This document shows positions 45,938 through 55,789 of a stretch of DNA of 64,000 nt, in pieces. The position numbers and the translations under genes are program-made. Positions within the stretch are counted from its first letter, which is position 1. Every line of letters starts with the position of its first letter. The notes beneath the pieces are model-generated. The model saw only the letters and a list, made by a program, of their open reading frames with translations, was not told where the DNA came from and ran no database searches. This stretch comes from Bifidobacterium thermophilum (GTDB lineage: Bacteria; Actinomycetota; Actinomycetes; Actinomycetales; Bifidobacteriaceae), in NCBI GenBank assembly GCA_000741495.1, contig JGZV01000001.1:496001-560000 (forward strand). Reading direction: 5' to 3'.

Positions 45938-47857
45938 TCAGGCCAGACGGGAGGCCTTGCGGGCGCGAACCGCGAACAGGGCGGCCAGCGCGACAATCGC
46001 CACGCCGATGACGCTGAAGAACGCGATGCCCGCGGCACCGGTCTTCGGCAGCTGCGTGATGGAGGTCACGTTGTTCACGGTGACGGTCGAGGTGTCATCA
46101 ATCGCAGTCACCAGACCATTCGCGTTCTTCGTATCATACTGGTACGTCACGTTCTTCAGCGACTGGTCACCGGAAGTTGCATCGCCGGCGGCATCGTTGG
46201 ACGTGTCATCGTTCCATCCCGCGCCGATCGTGACACCGAACGAAGGCAGCGCACCCTGGTAGTAGCCCTTCGGCGCCTTGATCTCGTGGACCGTGTATGT
46301 GCCGGCCTTGAGACCATCGAAGGCAATCTGGCCGTCGGAACCGGTCACGAAAATGCCGGTCCCGGCTAGCTTCGCGGCATCAACGGTCTTGTCGGCTGTG
46401 TCGTATGCGGCGGACGCGGTCGGCTCGTCAGTGCCAGCGGTGCTCCACTTGCCGTCGACGCGCTTCAAGTACTGGCCGTCGAGATCCTTGATGGTGAACT
46501 GGGCGTTCGCCAGCTTCGTGTCGGGATTCTTCACGTACTGCTTGACGAGGCTGAACTTGAACGAGTACACGTTCACCGTCGGGCCGTTCACCTCATGGTG
46601 CCCGGTGGTGGTGTGGTCGGAGAAGTCGACCTTCACGCTGTTCGCGTTGCCGTTCGGGTCCACGCCCGACACCAGGTCCGTGCTGCTCGCCTTGTCGGTG
46701 ACGAACGCGTTCTCGTTGAGAGTCGCCTTCAGCACGACCTTGATGACATCACCGGTCTGCCATGCGATGCTCTTTGCGGTGTTGCCATCGCCGTTGACCA
46801 GCTTGCCGAAGTCAAACTTCATGCCGGTGACCGTGATGCCATCGGAAGCCTTGGTCACATCAGCCGTGTAATCGGCGTCCTTTGTCAGAACGCCGTTAGT
46901 GACCTCAGTGCCGTCGTTACGGTACAGCTTGACACCGTCAACGGCAACTGTCGGATTGCTGAACGGGATTTTCTTGTTGGCGTTCTGCTCGAAGGTATCC
47001 GTCAGCACCAGCTTGCGGGCGTCACCGGCCGACAGGTCAGCGGCGTTCTTCGTGTATCCGGCGTAATCCGGGATTGTGGTCGACAGCTCGAAGGTGACCT
47101 CGTCGCCCAGCGAATACGACGGCGTCGTATACGGCTTCGTCGGGTCGTCGTTCTGCACGACCTGCTTGGTCACCGGGACCTCGGTGTTCTTCATGGTAAT
47201 TTTGCCCACATCGAGAGAGTCGTTAGCTGCTTGCGCCAGAGACGCAAACGTGGTGCCCACGAGCATCGGCACCGACTGCGTGCTCTTGTTGGAACCTGCA
47301 GCAGGCGCGTACTTATCGATGATCAGGTACAGGCCCTCAGGGAGCTGGTTGCTCGCGCCGGCAGCGCTCGCATTCACGTTTTCTTTCGAGAAGCTGGGCT
47401 TCCAACCGCCTGCGATGAGCTTGGCGAGCTCATCGGCGAACTGGCGTTCAGTGGCGTTATCTTTGTAACCCCACGACGAGGTCTCAGAATGACCGACCAC
47501 CTGCTTGAGACCTTCCTCAGCGGCAGACTCAGTGGCAGACCCAGTGGCGGTCACGTGGGCGTTCTTCAAAGCATCCACAATTTTGGCTTCATCCGTGGGA
47601 TCTTCGACAACATACTTGAATGTATCGAGGTTCAGGTTGCCGTCTTTGTCCTTTTCATAGCCGCTGTTATAGGCTGCGATCTTGTAGGCCGTCAGCGTAT
47701 GATCAGTGGTGTCATGCTCCGCTTTGATGGTCAACGTGCCCTCGTTTGTCGAGGCAGTGCCCGCGGCCTGCGCGGCACCGGCGCCAAGCGCCAGACCGCC
47801 AACGGCCATGGCCGCAGCGGCCACACCCGCGAAGAACCTCTTCAAAGAAGTCTTCAT
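45938..47857 (-). CDS. fimA: Major pilin subunit (LPKTG-anchored)
   Basis: 639-residue shaft pilin. A Sec signal peptide (MKTSLKRFF ... GAGAAQAAG, ~1-32) is followed by pilin-type Ig domains, an E-box-like YTVHEIKAPKGY near ~545 that should form isopeptide bonds, the sorting signal LPKTG (603-607), a hydrophobic helix and a basic tail. The lysine used in polymerisation is not certain. AAGGAG precedes the ATG. It lies between the tip-protein gene and srtC, the typical bifidobacterial pilus operon order. Confidence 0.92.
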   Translation of the reverse strand: MKTSLKRFFAGVAAAAMAVGGLALGAGAAQAAGTASTNEGTLTIKAEHDTTDHTLTAYKIAAYNSGYEKDKDGNLNLDTFKYVVEDPTDEAKIVDALKNAHVTATGSATESAAEEGLKQVVGHSETSSWGYKDNATERQFADELAKLIAGGWKPSFSKENVNASAAGASNQLPEGLYLIIDKYAPAAGSNKSTQSVPMLVGTTFASLAQAANDSLDVGKITMKNTEVPVTKQVVQNDDPTKPYTTPSYSLGDEVTFELSTTIPDYAGYTKNAADLSAGDARKLVLTDTFEQNANKKIPFSNPTVAVDGVKLYRNDGTEVTNGVLTKDADYTADVTKASDGITVTGMKFDFGKLVNGDGNTAKSIAWQTGDVIKVVLKATLNENAFVTDKASSTDLVSGVDPNGNANSVKVDFSDHTTTGHHEVNGPTVNVYSFKFSLVKQYVKNPDTKLANAQFTIKDLDGQYLKRVDGKWSTAGTDEPTASAAYDTADKTVDAAKLAGTGIFVTGSDGQIAFDGLKAGTYTVHEIKAPKGYYQGALPSFGVTIGAGWNDDTSNDAAGDATSGDQSLKNVTYQYDTKNANGLVTAIDDTSTVTVNNVTSITQLPKTGAAGIAFFSVIGVAIVALAALFAVRARKASRLA

Positions 47858-47884
47858 GATCTTTCTCCTTCATTGTATTTGCGT

Positions 47885-47904
47885 GCAGAAGGTTGTCCTT
47901 CTGC
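47885..47904 (-). other. Hairpin in fimA 5' region
   Basis: GCAGAAGG-TTGT-CCTTCTGC (8-bp stem) about 20 nt upstream of the fimA ribosome-binding site. It could terminate part of the tip-gene transcription or protect the fimA 5' end. Confidence 0.5.
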
Positions 47905-48074
47905 CCCTTCCCGACGCGTGTTCACACACGAGACTGGGAAAAAATTCTTTATGTTATCGTTTGCCGACTTCGACGTGGCTATACACCATGCTATACCCCG
48001 TCCCGGCAGGGGAGGCAATTGAAACACCTGCAATCCGCTGATTGCCGGCGTCCCGGCATGCCCCCCGGACGCGG

Positions 48075-51000
48075 TCACTTGCGCCTGCGACGCCGTGCGA
48101 TGCCATACGACACCGCCGCCACGCCGAGCACGATCAGGCCCACTATCACCACATTTCGTGGAGTCCACTCACCTCCCGTCAATGGTAGAGATGTGATGGA
48201 AGTCTCATTCTCGATGGAACCCAGGTCGATATTCAACAGGGTACGATCCATCGGATCGGACTGCGAAGCGCGCACGATGGTGAACGTGTAGGTTTTGTCC
48301 GACAGCTGGTGGTGGGCAGGCGCCTTCGTCTCCTTGAGCTCGTACTTGCCCCACGGAAGGTTCTTCAGCGTGATTTCACCCTTGCCGGGGTTGGTATCGC
48401 AGTACCACTCTGCGCATGTATGGGTTGCCGACGTGGTGTGGGTCCAATCAGTGACGGTCTTTTTGTACTTCGGGGTGTTGGGCGCATAGTCGGGGTACAA
48501 GATCAACTGCCACTCAGACCCTGGCAACAGATTCTCACCACTCTCGTCGGTTTTCTTCCACGTGACCGAACCTGTCATCCCCATGTTGAGAATCTTGTTG
48601 CCATTCCCTTTGATATCGGCGAAAGAGCCGCCGATCTCGACCGCTTTGGAGGCATCAGTGGTCACTGTGAACGTGTATTCGGTGTCCGCCAGCTGGTACA
48701 GGGTCGGGGCCACGGTCTCTTTCAGCTTGTACGTGCCGACAGGCAGGCCCTTGATGCTGATGACGCCAGCCGTGCCATCCGCATCCTGGTATGTGGTCGT
48801 GTCGCCGACGCAGCGCGAGGCATCGATCTGCGCGTTGTTGTCCGCGAGGCAGAACACTTCACCCGACGCATCAGTGATCTTCCATTGTGAGCCGGCAAGC
48901 TTGCCTGAATGGCTGGGATCGTTCGCGTTGCTGCCGTCGACCTTGTACCACGTCACCACGGTCGGGGTATCGGGCACCTGAAGCACGCCGTCGGCGTTCA
49001 CGAGGCTTGGGGCGTCGCCTGTCCAGTTCACTTTGCCGTCCTTGACCGTAAAGGAATACGACGTGGCGTTGAGCGTATACCCCACCGGAGCGGTCGCCTC
49101 TTTCAGCGTGTACGTGCCGTCGTCCAGATCCTTCACGGTGAACTTGCCGACGCCGCTGTCCGTATCTTCCAACGTGTCGGTGTCAGCGGCCAGACGCAGG
49201 GACGGCTTGACACTGTCCGTCGTGGTTCTCACAACGGCATCCGAGGCATGCGACATGCCGGTGCCGGTTGACAAGGTTTTGTCTGTCGCATTGATAACGG
49301 TCCCCGAGGTCTTCGCCGCGGCCATAGTGGCTTGGGAATCGACCAGGTCTGAAGTCACTTCGGTCGGGCAGCTGGTCCCGCTCGGGGCGCCATCCGTCGC
49401 CTTGCCGATGCCCACGGTGATGGCGGAGCCGCCGGTGAACGAGAAGTTCGTGTTGCCGGTGGCCTTGTACCAGTTCGCCGTGTTGTCGTTCGTGTTGCTG
49501 TTCGAGAACAGGAATTGCTTGCCGGAAGTCGCCTTGTCGATGATGGCGTACACGTAATCACTGCTGCAGGAGGCCTGCTTCATCTTGACGTAGTTGCCTT
49601 CAGTCAGCCACGAGCCATCATTCTTCTGGTACTTGAGGTAGACGTCACCCGTCCAGCCGGACTCCGTGTGATGGAAGTAGACCACCATCTTTGAGCTGTC
49701 GACATTGATGACAGTGACATGGAGCCGGACCGACTTGTTGCCTGCGGTGGCGACCACCGTGGTGCTTCCGGTTTTCTTGGCTGTCACCAGGCCAGAGCCG
49801 CTCACCGAGACGATGTCAGGATCCAACGCGGACCAGCTGGTTGCCACGGTGTTCGGGTCGACAGTCGCTTGGAACAGTTGCGTCTTGTTGACGAACATTT
49901 TGACGTCCGCCTCGGCGCTCACCGTCTTGCCAGCGTCGCCTGAGGCTTTGGCCACGGTGGAACCGTCGCTTGTCACCGTCAACGAATTGACATTGACGGC
50001 GTTGACCGTGACATTCACGCTCGAGCAGATGCCACTGTTCGTGACCGAGCAGGCCGTAATGGTGGATCCTCCAGCCGCGACGCCGGTGACCACGCCGTCG
50101 GTCACCACAGCGACGTTGGTGTTGGACGATTTCCATGTCACTTGCTGGCTCGCCTCAGCTGGGGCCACGGAAGCTTTCAGGGTGATGGTCTTGTACGCCT
50201 CGACCTGCACACTGCCGCCACTGACCGGGGTGTCGCCCTGGGTCAGGGTAATGCCGGTGGCGGCAGTGGTGTTGTCATTCACTGTCCAACTGGTGGGTGT
50301 ACTGGCATCGGTTTTCGTGAGGGTCCAGCTTGATCCGGCGAGTCCGGTCTTCGAGCTGTCGCCCTCGGCGTATTTCGTCCAGCTGACGCTGCTCTTCTTC
50401 TTGTCGCCGATCGCGTAAGCGGTACGGCCGTCAGCAGCCGTGAAGGAGTGCATCATCTGGTCATCGGAAGTAGTGACTTGTGTACCGTTCTTGTCGTACA
50501 CCAACGACGTCAGGAAATTAACGTTGGCATCCCCTTTCTGCTTGGTCTGAACGGTATAGATGTTGGTGTTGAGCCGGTAACCTTCCGGCGCCTTCGTCTC
50601 TTTGATGAAATAGTTCGCATTCGGCTTGAGCCCTTTGACAACTACCTTGCCTTCCTTGTTGGACCAATCGTTACTGCCGTTGTCAGTCACCGAGATGATG
50701 GCGTTGTTGCCGCTCTTCGCGTCATCGATTGAGCCGTATACACTCCACGAGGCTCCGGAAAGAGTCGTCTTGCCGTCCGAGTTGTCGACTTTGCTCCAGC
50801 CTATGGCGGAGCTGTCCTGCGTGTAGTACGCGTTCCACGGCAGGTTATGGCGTTCCTGGTCCATGTCGATGACGGACGCGGAGTTGCCGCCTTCGAAATT
50901 GGTGAACGGGGTGCCGTCGGTGTACGTCACCGGCGTGGGGTTATCTACCTCGAAGTCCCCGCCCACATACACGCGGCCGTTGGTGGACACATGCGACTGG

Positions 51001-52616
51001 AAACCGCCGTTCGGCACATAAATACTGCCGATCCATGCCGCCGCAGGGTCGTCGCTCGTGGTCATCTGCTTCTCGGTCTTGGTGGCACCGTCCTTTGATA
51101 TCACCGTCTGGTTGCCGGTGCCTTGGCCGCCGCGGATGGTCAGCTGCGTGGTGTACGGGAAGTTCCAGAGCACCTGCTGGGCACGCTTGGCATACATTGC
51201 AGGCTCATTATCACTGCCCGACTTGGTGTAGGAGTAGTACCCTCCGATTTCCGTCACATCGGAATCGGTAATCTGGGAGGTTGCATTGCCGCCCCACCAC
51301 ATGCGCCAGCCGTTGTGGAAGTCCAGGGTGTTCGTCTTCGTTGTCGATCCGTCATCGTTGATCACGTTCACGACCACCGAAGCGCTGTCCGGGATGCTGC
51401 GGAACCAGAAATCAACACCTGAGTACTTGTCACCGTCAGTCGACAAGTCCGAAGCCTTGACATTGAAGACCTGCAGGGCAGACTCACCGTCGCCGGTTAG
51501 GGTGATGAGCTTCTCGTTCACACCGCCGGTGAATTTGAATTTGTAACTATCGATGGTCTGGGTGTTGTAGACCTCATGCTTGAAGTAATCATACTTGTAC
51601 CGCGTCAAACCATTCGCGTACGGCGCACTGATGACCGTGGTGTAGGTGCCATTGGCGGTGAGGCGGGTAAGGTCCTTTGATTCTTTTTGCAGGGTATCGG
51701 TGCCGAAGTTGGCGTATTCGACACCGTTGATCTTGAAGGATTTGGAGGGGTCCTTAAGCGTATCCCAGCCACCTTCATATCGAGTGCCGTCTAACACCCT
51801 CGCCAAAGAGGTGTATTTGGGCAAATTAGAATTGCCCCATTCACGGGAAACTGATGAATTAGACGGTACCGTCGCCATGTATCTGAATTTTCGACTATCA
51901 CTAGGGTAACCAACCCAGCCACCGCCGTAGTTGTTGGCCTGCTCGGTTCCCCATGCCGCGACATCAATGTCTTTGTTAATGTCTTTGTCGCCCATCAACG
52001 TAGTGATGCCCGATTTGTCCAAACCGCGCACAGCCAGCACGCTGGCATCTCGATCAATACCCTCATCATCCTTATATGTTTCAGCAGGGCGGAACTGGGA
52101 GCCGAAGCCTACCACACCGAAGCGGAAGCCCTGGCCGCCCCAGCTCTTCTTGACCTGACGCATGGCAAGACGCCCATCGACCAAGGTCAGACCCTCGGCC
52201 TCTGCCGCATAGGATCCGGTGATACCGGTTTCACCGTTGAGATTGTCCTGCACCGTTTTGCCATTCGAGTCGATTTTCTCGCCGATATACATGTTGCCGC
52301 CCACATAGGTGGCGACGCCGGTATCCGGGTTGTTCGTCGTCGTAACATTGTCGCCGAGCGACAAGGTCTGCGGCGGGGATATGGCGCCGGCATCCTTGAT
52401 CGAGGAATCCCAAGCGCCTCCTGTGAGCGTGGAATCACCCTTCGCGGTGAACGCCACCACATACGACAGCATCATGGCCGACGCTGCGCACACCGCTGTG
52501 GCAATGACAGACAGACGACGCGCGGATGCGCGCAACGCCACCCCATTGCCGTGCGCATACCGGGCCGCCCCGCCGCCCCTGTGCTTTGGGGCCCTCGCCT
52601 TCCACGGGTTCACCAT
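48075..52616 (-). CDS. Large pilus tip/adhesin protein with SpaA, BIG2 and CBM-like modules
   Basis: 1513-residue surface protein, minor or tip pilin. A signal helix (~35-58) precedes a ~540-residue N-terminal adhesin region. SpaA/CnaB-type domains end in E-box motifs: FIKETKAPEGY (~665), TLKEATAPVGY (~1175), KLKETVAPTLY and ELKETKAPAHH. The second is interrupted by ~350 residues with two BIG2-like modules (~805-870, ~905-970) and a segment (~973-1075; MVVYFHHTESGW, GDVYLKYQKNDGSW) resembling starch-binding CBM25/26. LPLTG (1477-1481), a helix and an RRRRRK tail anchor it. AAGG precedes the ATG. It starts the pilus operon. Confidence 0.88.
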   Translation of the reverse strand: MVNPWKARAPKHRGGGAARYAHGNGVALRASARRLSVIATAVCAASAMMLSYVVAFTAKGDSTLTGGAWDSSIKDAGAISPPQTLSLGDNVTTTNNPDTGVATYVGGNMYIGEKIDSNGKTVQDNLNGETGITGSYAAEAEGLTLVDGRLAMRQVKKSWGGQGFRFGVVGFGSQFRPAETYKDDEGIDRDASVLAVRGLDKSGITTLMGDKDINKDIDVAAWGTEQANNYGGGWVGYPSDSRKFRYMATVPSNSSVSREWGNSNLPKYTSLARVLDGTRYEGGWDTLKDPSKSFKINGVEYANFGTDTLQKESKDLTRLTANGTYTTVISAPYANGLTRYKYDYFKHEVYNTQTIDSYKFKFTGGVNEKLITLTGDGESALQVFNVKASDLSTDGDKYSGVDFWFRSIPDSASVVVNVINDDGSTTKTNTLDFHNGWRMWWGGNATSQITDSDVTEIGGYYSYTKSGSDNEPAMYAKRAQQVLWNFPYTTQLTIRGGQGTGNQTVISKDGATKTEKQMTTSDDPAAAWIGSIYVPNGGFQSHVSTNGRVYVGGDFEVDNPTPVTYTDGTPFTNFEGGNSASVIDMDQERHNLPWNAYYTQDSSAIGWSKVDNSDGKTTLSGASWSVYGSIDDAKSGNNAIISVTDNGSNDWSNKEGKVVVKGLKPNANYFIKETKAPEGYRLNTNIYTVQTKQKGDANVNFLTSLVYDKNGTQVTTSDDQMMHSFTAADGRTAYAIGDKKKSSVSWTKYAEGDSSKTGLAGSSWTLTKTDASTPTSWTVNDNTTAATGITLTQGDTPVSGGSVQVEAYKTITLKASVAPAEASQQVTWKSSNTNVAVVTDGVVTGVAAGGSTITACSVTNSGICSSVNVTVNAVNVNSLTVTSDGSTVAKASGDAGKTVSAEADVKMFVNKTQLFQATVDPNTVATSWSALDPDIVSVSGSGLVTAKKTGSTTVVATAGNKSVRLHVTVINVDSSKMVVYFHHTESGWTGDVYLKYQKNDGSWLTEGNYVKMKQASCSSDYVYAIIDKATSGKQFLFSNSNTNDNTANWYKATGNTNFSFTGGSAITVGIGKATDGAPSGTSCPTEVTSDLVDSQATMAAAKTSGTVINATDKTLSTGTGMSHASDAVVRTTTDSVKPSLRLAADTDTLEDTDSGVGKFTVKDLDDGTYTLKEATAPVGYTLNATSYSFTVKDGKVNWTGDAPSLVNADGVLQVPDTPTVVTWYKVDGSNANDPSHSGKLAGSQWKITDASGEVFCLADNNAQIDASRCVGDTTTYQDADGTAGVISIKGLPVGTYKLKETVAPTLYQLADTEYTFTVTTDASKAVEIGGSFADIKGNGNKILNMGMTGSVTWKKTDESGENLLPGSEWQLILYPDYAPNTPKYKKTVTDWTHTTSATHTCAEWYCDTNPGKGEITLKNLPWGKYELKETKAPAHHQLSDKTYTFTIVRASQSDPMDRTLLNIDLGSIENETSITSLPLTGGEWTPRNVVIVGLIVLGVAAVSYGIARRRRRK

Positions 52617-53048
52617 GTGTCACCTTCCTCATTCGCCTACCGGAAGTCCCCCGCCAGACGGATACATCTCACGCGCGGCACCGGGCCAACCGCCGCCCGG
52701 GAAGCCCCGAGGATGGCCCCTTGGGGCTTGCCGCACTATTTCCCAGTATACCAAGTCCCACCAGTCGCAATACGGCATGGCCCGGATACCCGCTCCACCT
52801 CCTTGCGTCGAAGCCCCGCCAAATGATTTTCGTCGGACGTTTGGCTTCAATCATCTGGCGGCCTTACCACACCGTTACAGCGTTCAGAAAAAAACGACAC
52901 GCCGGCACTACCCAGATTCCCGTCGTATCTCCCACAGCGAATCCTCCCCGCGGTACACCATCCCCGCGGCATAGCGAGCGGGGCCGCCGCAACGCGACAG
53001 CCCCGCAACACCCCGGCAGACACCCGCCGGCAATTCACCGCCCTACGG
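52617..53048. other. Promoter region of the pilus operon and end of the permease gene
   Basis: No gene is supported in these 430 bases. A minus-strand TATACT (52745-52750) is a plausible -10 for the pilus operon. Its predicted leader contains a hairpin with AAGCCCC/GGGGCTT arms (52697-52726). A GCGGGGC/GCCCCGC hairpin at 52978-53006 lies after the permease. No long homopolymer tract of the kind that phase-varies other bifidobacterial pilus genes was seen. Confidence 0.55.
52978..53006 (-). terminator. Terminator hairpin of the purine permease gene
   Basis: GCGGGGC (52978-52984) pairs with GCCCCGC (53000-53006), 15-nt loop, 43 nt past the stop. Confidence 0.6.
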
Positions 53049-54443
53049 TCACAGCACCGCCATGCAGACGAAATCAAGGATGAACAGCGCAGAGACCACC
53101 CAGATCACCGGATGAACCTCCTTCGCCTTGCCCTTGCAGGTCTTCACAATGCAGTACGTGATGAAACCGCCGGCGATGCCGTACGAGATCGAATAGGAGA
53201 ACGCCATGAACACGGCGGCAAACAGCGCCGGAATCGCGTCATCGATATTGTCCCACGCGATTTCCTTGAGGCTTGCGGCCATCATGCAGCCGACAATCAC
53301 CAGCACGCCGGCCGTCGCGGCGGACGGGACAGCGGAAATCACCGGGGACAGGAATGCGGACAGGGCAAAGCAGATCGCCACCACAACCGACGTCAGGCCC
53401 GTGCGGCCGCCGGCGCCGATACCAGCCGCAGACTCCACATAAGTCGTCGTGTTCGAGGTGCCGAAAATCGCGCCGATCGACGTGGCGATGGAATCGGCGA
53501 ACAGCGCACGATCCATCTTCGAGCTGAAGCCGGAACCGTTCTCCAGAGCCTTCTCATCCTCGTCGGAGAAGATGCCGCTGCGGCGTCCCGTACCGATGAA
53601 GGTGCCCAGCGTGTCGAAGGTATCGGACATCGAGAACGCGAAAATCGTCACCAGCACCAGCGGGATACGCGCCGGGTCGGAGAACAGGGCCGGGAAGCCC
53701 TTGGCGCTGAAGATCGCGCAGAAGGTGGTCGGCAGCTGGGAGAAGGTCTGGCCGATCGACACGGAATTCGACATCGTGGTCAGGCCCATCGGGATGCCGA
53801 TGATCGTGGTGATGATGATGGTCAGCAGCAGGCCGGCCTTCACCTTGGTCACCGTGAACACGATGGCCAGCAGCAAGCCGATGAGGAACAGCCACAGCGT
53901 CGGGTTGTTCAGCGTGGCCAGGCCCGGGGTCGCGGCGGTTGCCAGACCCTTGCCGGCGGACTTCGTATCCTTCGGGGTGAAGGTGATGAAGCCGACATTG
54001 AGCATGCCGACATATGCGACGAACAGGCCGATGCCGCCGCCGATCGCGTGCTGCAACACCTCAGGAATCGCCTGGATGATCATCTTGCGGATCTTGGTGA
54101 CTGTGATGATGATGTTGATCAGGCCGCACAGGAACACCATGCACAAGGTCTCCTGCCACGTGAACTTCAGACCGAAGCACACCGTATACGTGAAGAACGC
54201 GTTCAAGCCCATGCCCGCAGCCTGCGCGTACGGGACATTCGCAAACAGGCCCATGACCAGCGTGCCGATGATCGCGGCGATGATGGTGGCAAGGAACACG
54301 CCGCCCCACGGCATACCCGTCTGGCTCAGGATCTGCGGGTTGACGACGATGATGTACGACATCGCGAAGAACGTGGTCAGGCCTGCGGTGATCTCGGTGG
54401 ATACCGTCGTACCGTTCTCCTTGAGATGGAAGAACTTCTCCAT
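53049..54443 (-). CDS. NCS2-family purine (guanine/hypoxanthine) permease
   Basis: 464-residue membrane transporter of the AzgA/PbuG subgroup. It opens MEKFFHLKENGTTVSTEITAGLTTFFAMSY, with the highly conserved NPQILSQTG and GMGLNAFF motifs; FAFSMSDTFDTLGTFIGTGRR and FGTSNTTTYVESAAGIGAGGRTGLT are the substrate-binding helices 8 and 10 regions. About 14 helices are expected. The start at 54443 follows AAGGAGAGAGC; the open frame upstream is not protein-like. Monocistronic, divergent from the DUF559 gene. No purine riboswitch was seen upstream. Confidence 0.92.
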   Translation of the reverse strand: MEKFFHLKENGTTVSTEITAGLTTFFAMSYIIVVNPQILSQTGMPWGGVFLATIIAAIIGTLVMGLFANVPYAQAAGMGLNAFFTYTVCFGLKFTWQETLCMVFLCGLINIIITVTKIRKMIIQAIPEVLQHAIGGGIGLFVAYVGMLNVGFITFTPKDTKSAGKGLATAATPGLATLNNPTLWLFLIGLLLAIVFTVTKVKAGLLLTIIITTIIGIPMGLTTMSNSVSIGQTFSQLPTTFCAIFSAKGFPALFSDPARIPLVLVTIFAFSMSDTFDTLGTFIGTGRRSGIFSDEDEKALENGSGFSSKMDRALFADSIATSIGAIFGTSNTTTYVESAAGIGAGGRTGLTSVVVAICFALSAFLSPVISAVPSAATAGVLVIVGCMMAASLKEIAWDNIDDAIPALFAAVFMAFSYSISYGIAGGFITYCIVKTCKGKAKEVHPVIWVVSALFILDFVCMAVL

Positions 54444-54675
54444 GGGTTCTGCTCTCTCCTTGATTGCTTTGATTGCTTGGCTGCCAGGCGACGGGTGGCG
54501 GGCGGACGCCACGAAAGCGCGCCACGCACCCGGTCCGGCAGACGCGTTCACCATACCATGTGGAGAAGTCATGAAGACGGCGGGGCGTCTTCCGACCACA
54601 TCAGGCGGGCACGGTGGCCTCACGGATTCCACATCACCTAACGTAGCGCAAACAACAGTACAGAAAGGGCACATC

Positions 54676-55689
54676 ATGCAAAGCACCAATACACAGCACA
54701 ACACCCCCACCCTGCATAGCCAGTTGCACGCACACCACACCATCATCAAACAATCATGTGAACAAGCCACCCAGCGGACAGACAAACCACTCATCGTCGG
54801 ATACCACACCGCCCTCATCCTCCAATACATCCCCACACCAGCACAATGCCGCAAAAAATCCGCGATCCAAACCGTCGACGTACCAGGCATGGCCAAACTA
54901 TGGAAAGCAGGAATCACTCCACACCAATGGATCATCGGCAGCGCGGAATCACTCGTCCCCATTCTGCCCAAGCTTTACGCGTTCGACCTGTTTCACGCAT
55001 GGGCGCAAATGGCCACCACAAGCACATTCGAACAGCTCATCATCATGGGAGATGCCATCGTCCAATTACTCGCAGACGCCATCACCGCAGGAATCCCGGA
55101 CTCCGGAACCCCTATACATGCCAGAGGATCGAACATCACCGTCCAATTAAGCGAAGAACTCGCCGGGCGGTTACAGCACGCGCAGCACAGCATGGCATCC
55201 AACCCCACCAGCGCACAATCCGTAGTACGTACAGCACTCGGAGAATTCATCAAACGCCCAGAACGATACCGCGGAAAAAGCCAATGCCACAAAGCATACC
55301 GGCATATCACAGGAACCGCCCTCTCGCCGCAAGAAACAAGAACCAGACTGGCCCTGACACGGCACGGCCTACCCGAACCTGAATGCAATATCACCATCAG
55401 AGACCTGCATTTCACATCCGGCGCACCCGTGACCGTGGACTTGGCATGGCGAACCGCGAAAATAGCCATCGAATATGACGGAGATCATCACCGGACCCAA
55501 CGCGCGCAATGGATGAATGATCATCAAAAACGCAATCTTCTTCAAAACAATGATTGGAAAGTATTCGTCATCGACGCCGCCGCCCTTGCCACAGATGAAG
55601 CGCGAGCAAACTTCGCCTTCTCAGTTGCGAGAGCACTGGAGCTGAGAGGCACGCCAACGCGATTCACGCCGGTAGCACGGCCATGGTAA
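54676..55689 (+). CDS. DUF559 / Vsr-like PD-(D/E)XK domain protein
   Basis: 337 residues with an AbiEi-like, two-part layout: an N-terminal ~220-residue region of unknown fold and a C-terminal endonuclease-like domain. There VTVDLAWRTAKIAIEYDGDHH supplies D255 and the E266-Y-D268 pair, followed by QRNLLQNNDWKVFVID-type sequence, as in DUF559/Vsr proteins. Unlike the helicase-like protein at 35 kb, these acidic residues are retained. Codon use is noticeably richer in A-ending codons than the neighbours, consistent with horizontal gain. AGAAAGGGC precedes the ATG. It probably acts on DNA; partners are unknown. Confidence 0.8.
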   Translation: MQSTNTQHNTPTLHSQLHAHHTIIKQSCEQATQRTDKPLIVGYHTALILQYIPTPAQCRKKSAIQTVDVPGMAKLWKAGITPHQWIIGSAESLVPILPKLYAFDLFHAWAQMATTSTFEQLIIMGDAIVQLLADAITAGIPDSGTPIHARGSNITVQLSEELAGRLQHAQHSMASNPTSAQSVVRTALGEFIKRPERYRGKSQCHKAYRHITGTALSPQETRTRLALTRHGLPEPECNITIRDLHFTSGAPVTVDLAWRTAKIAIEYDGDHHRTQRAQWMNDHQKRNLLQNNDWKVFVIDAAALATDEARANFAFSVARALELRGTPTRFTPVARPW

Positions 55690-55789
55690 TGCACCGTTCA
55701 TCACCAAGGGCATCATGACGATGCCAGCCTGACAAGAACACGCGAATAGGAGCATCTCCATATCTTCCCATCGATGCCCAAGATTGAGA

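Noticed and set aside
48075-52616. Poly-G phase-variation tract in the pilus operon
   Set aside because: No G or C run longer than about six was found in the tip gene or its start, so phase variation of the pilus is not supported here.
54444-54675. Purine riboswitch upstream of the NCS2 permease
   Set aside because: The leader lacks the conserved three-way-junction elements; only a short AGCAATCAA duplication was seen.
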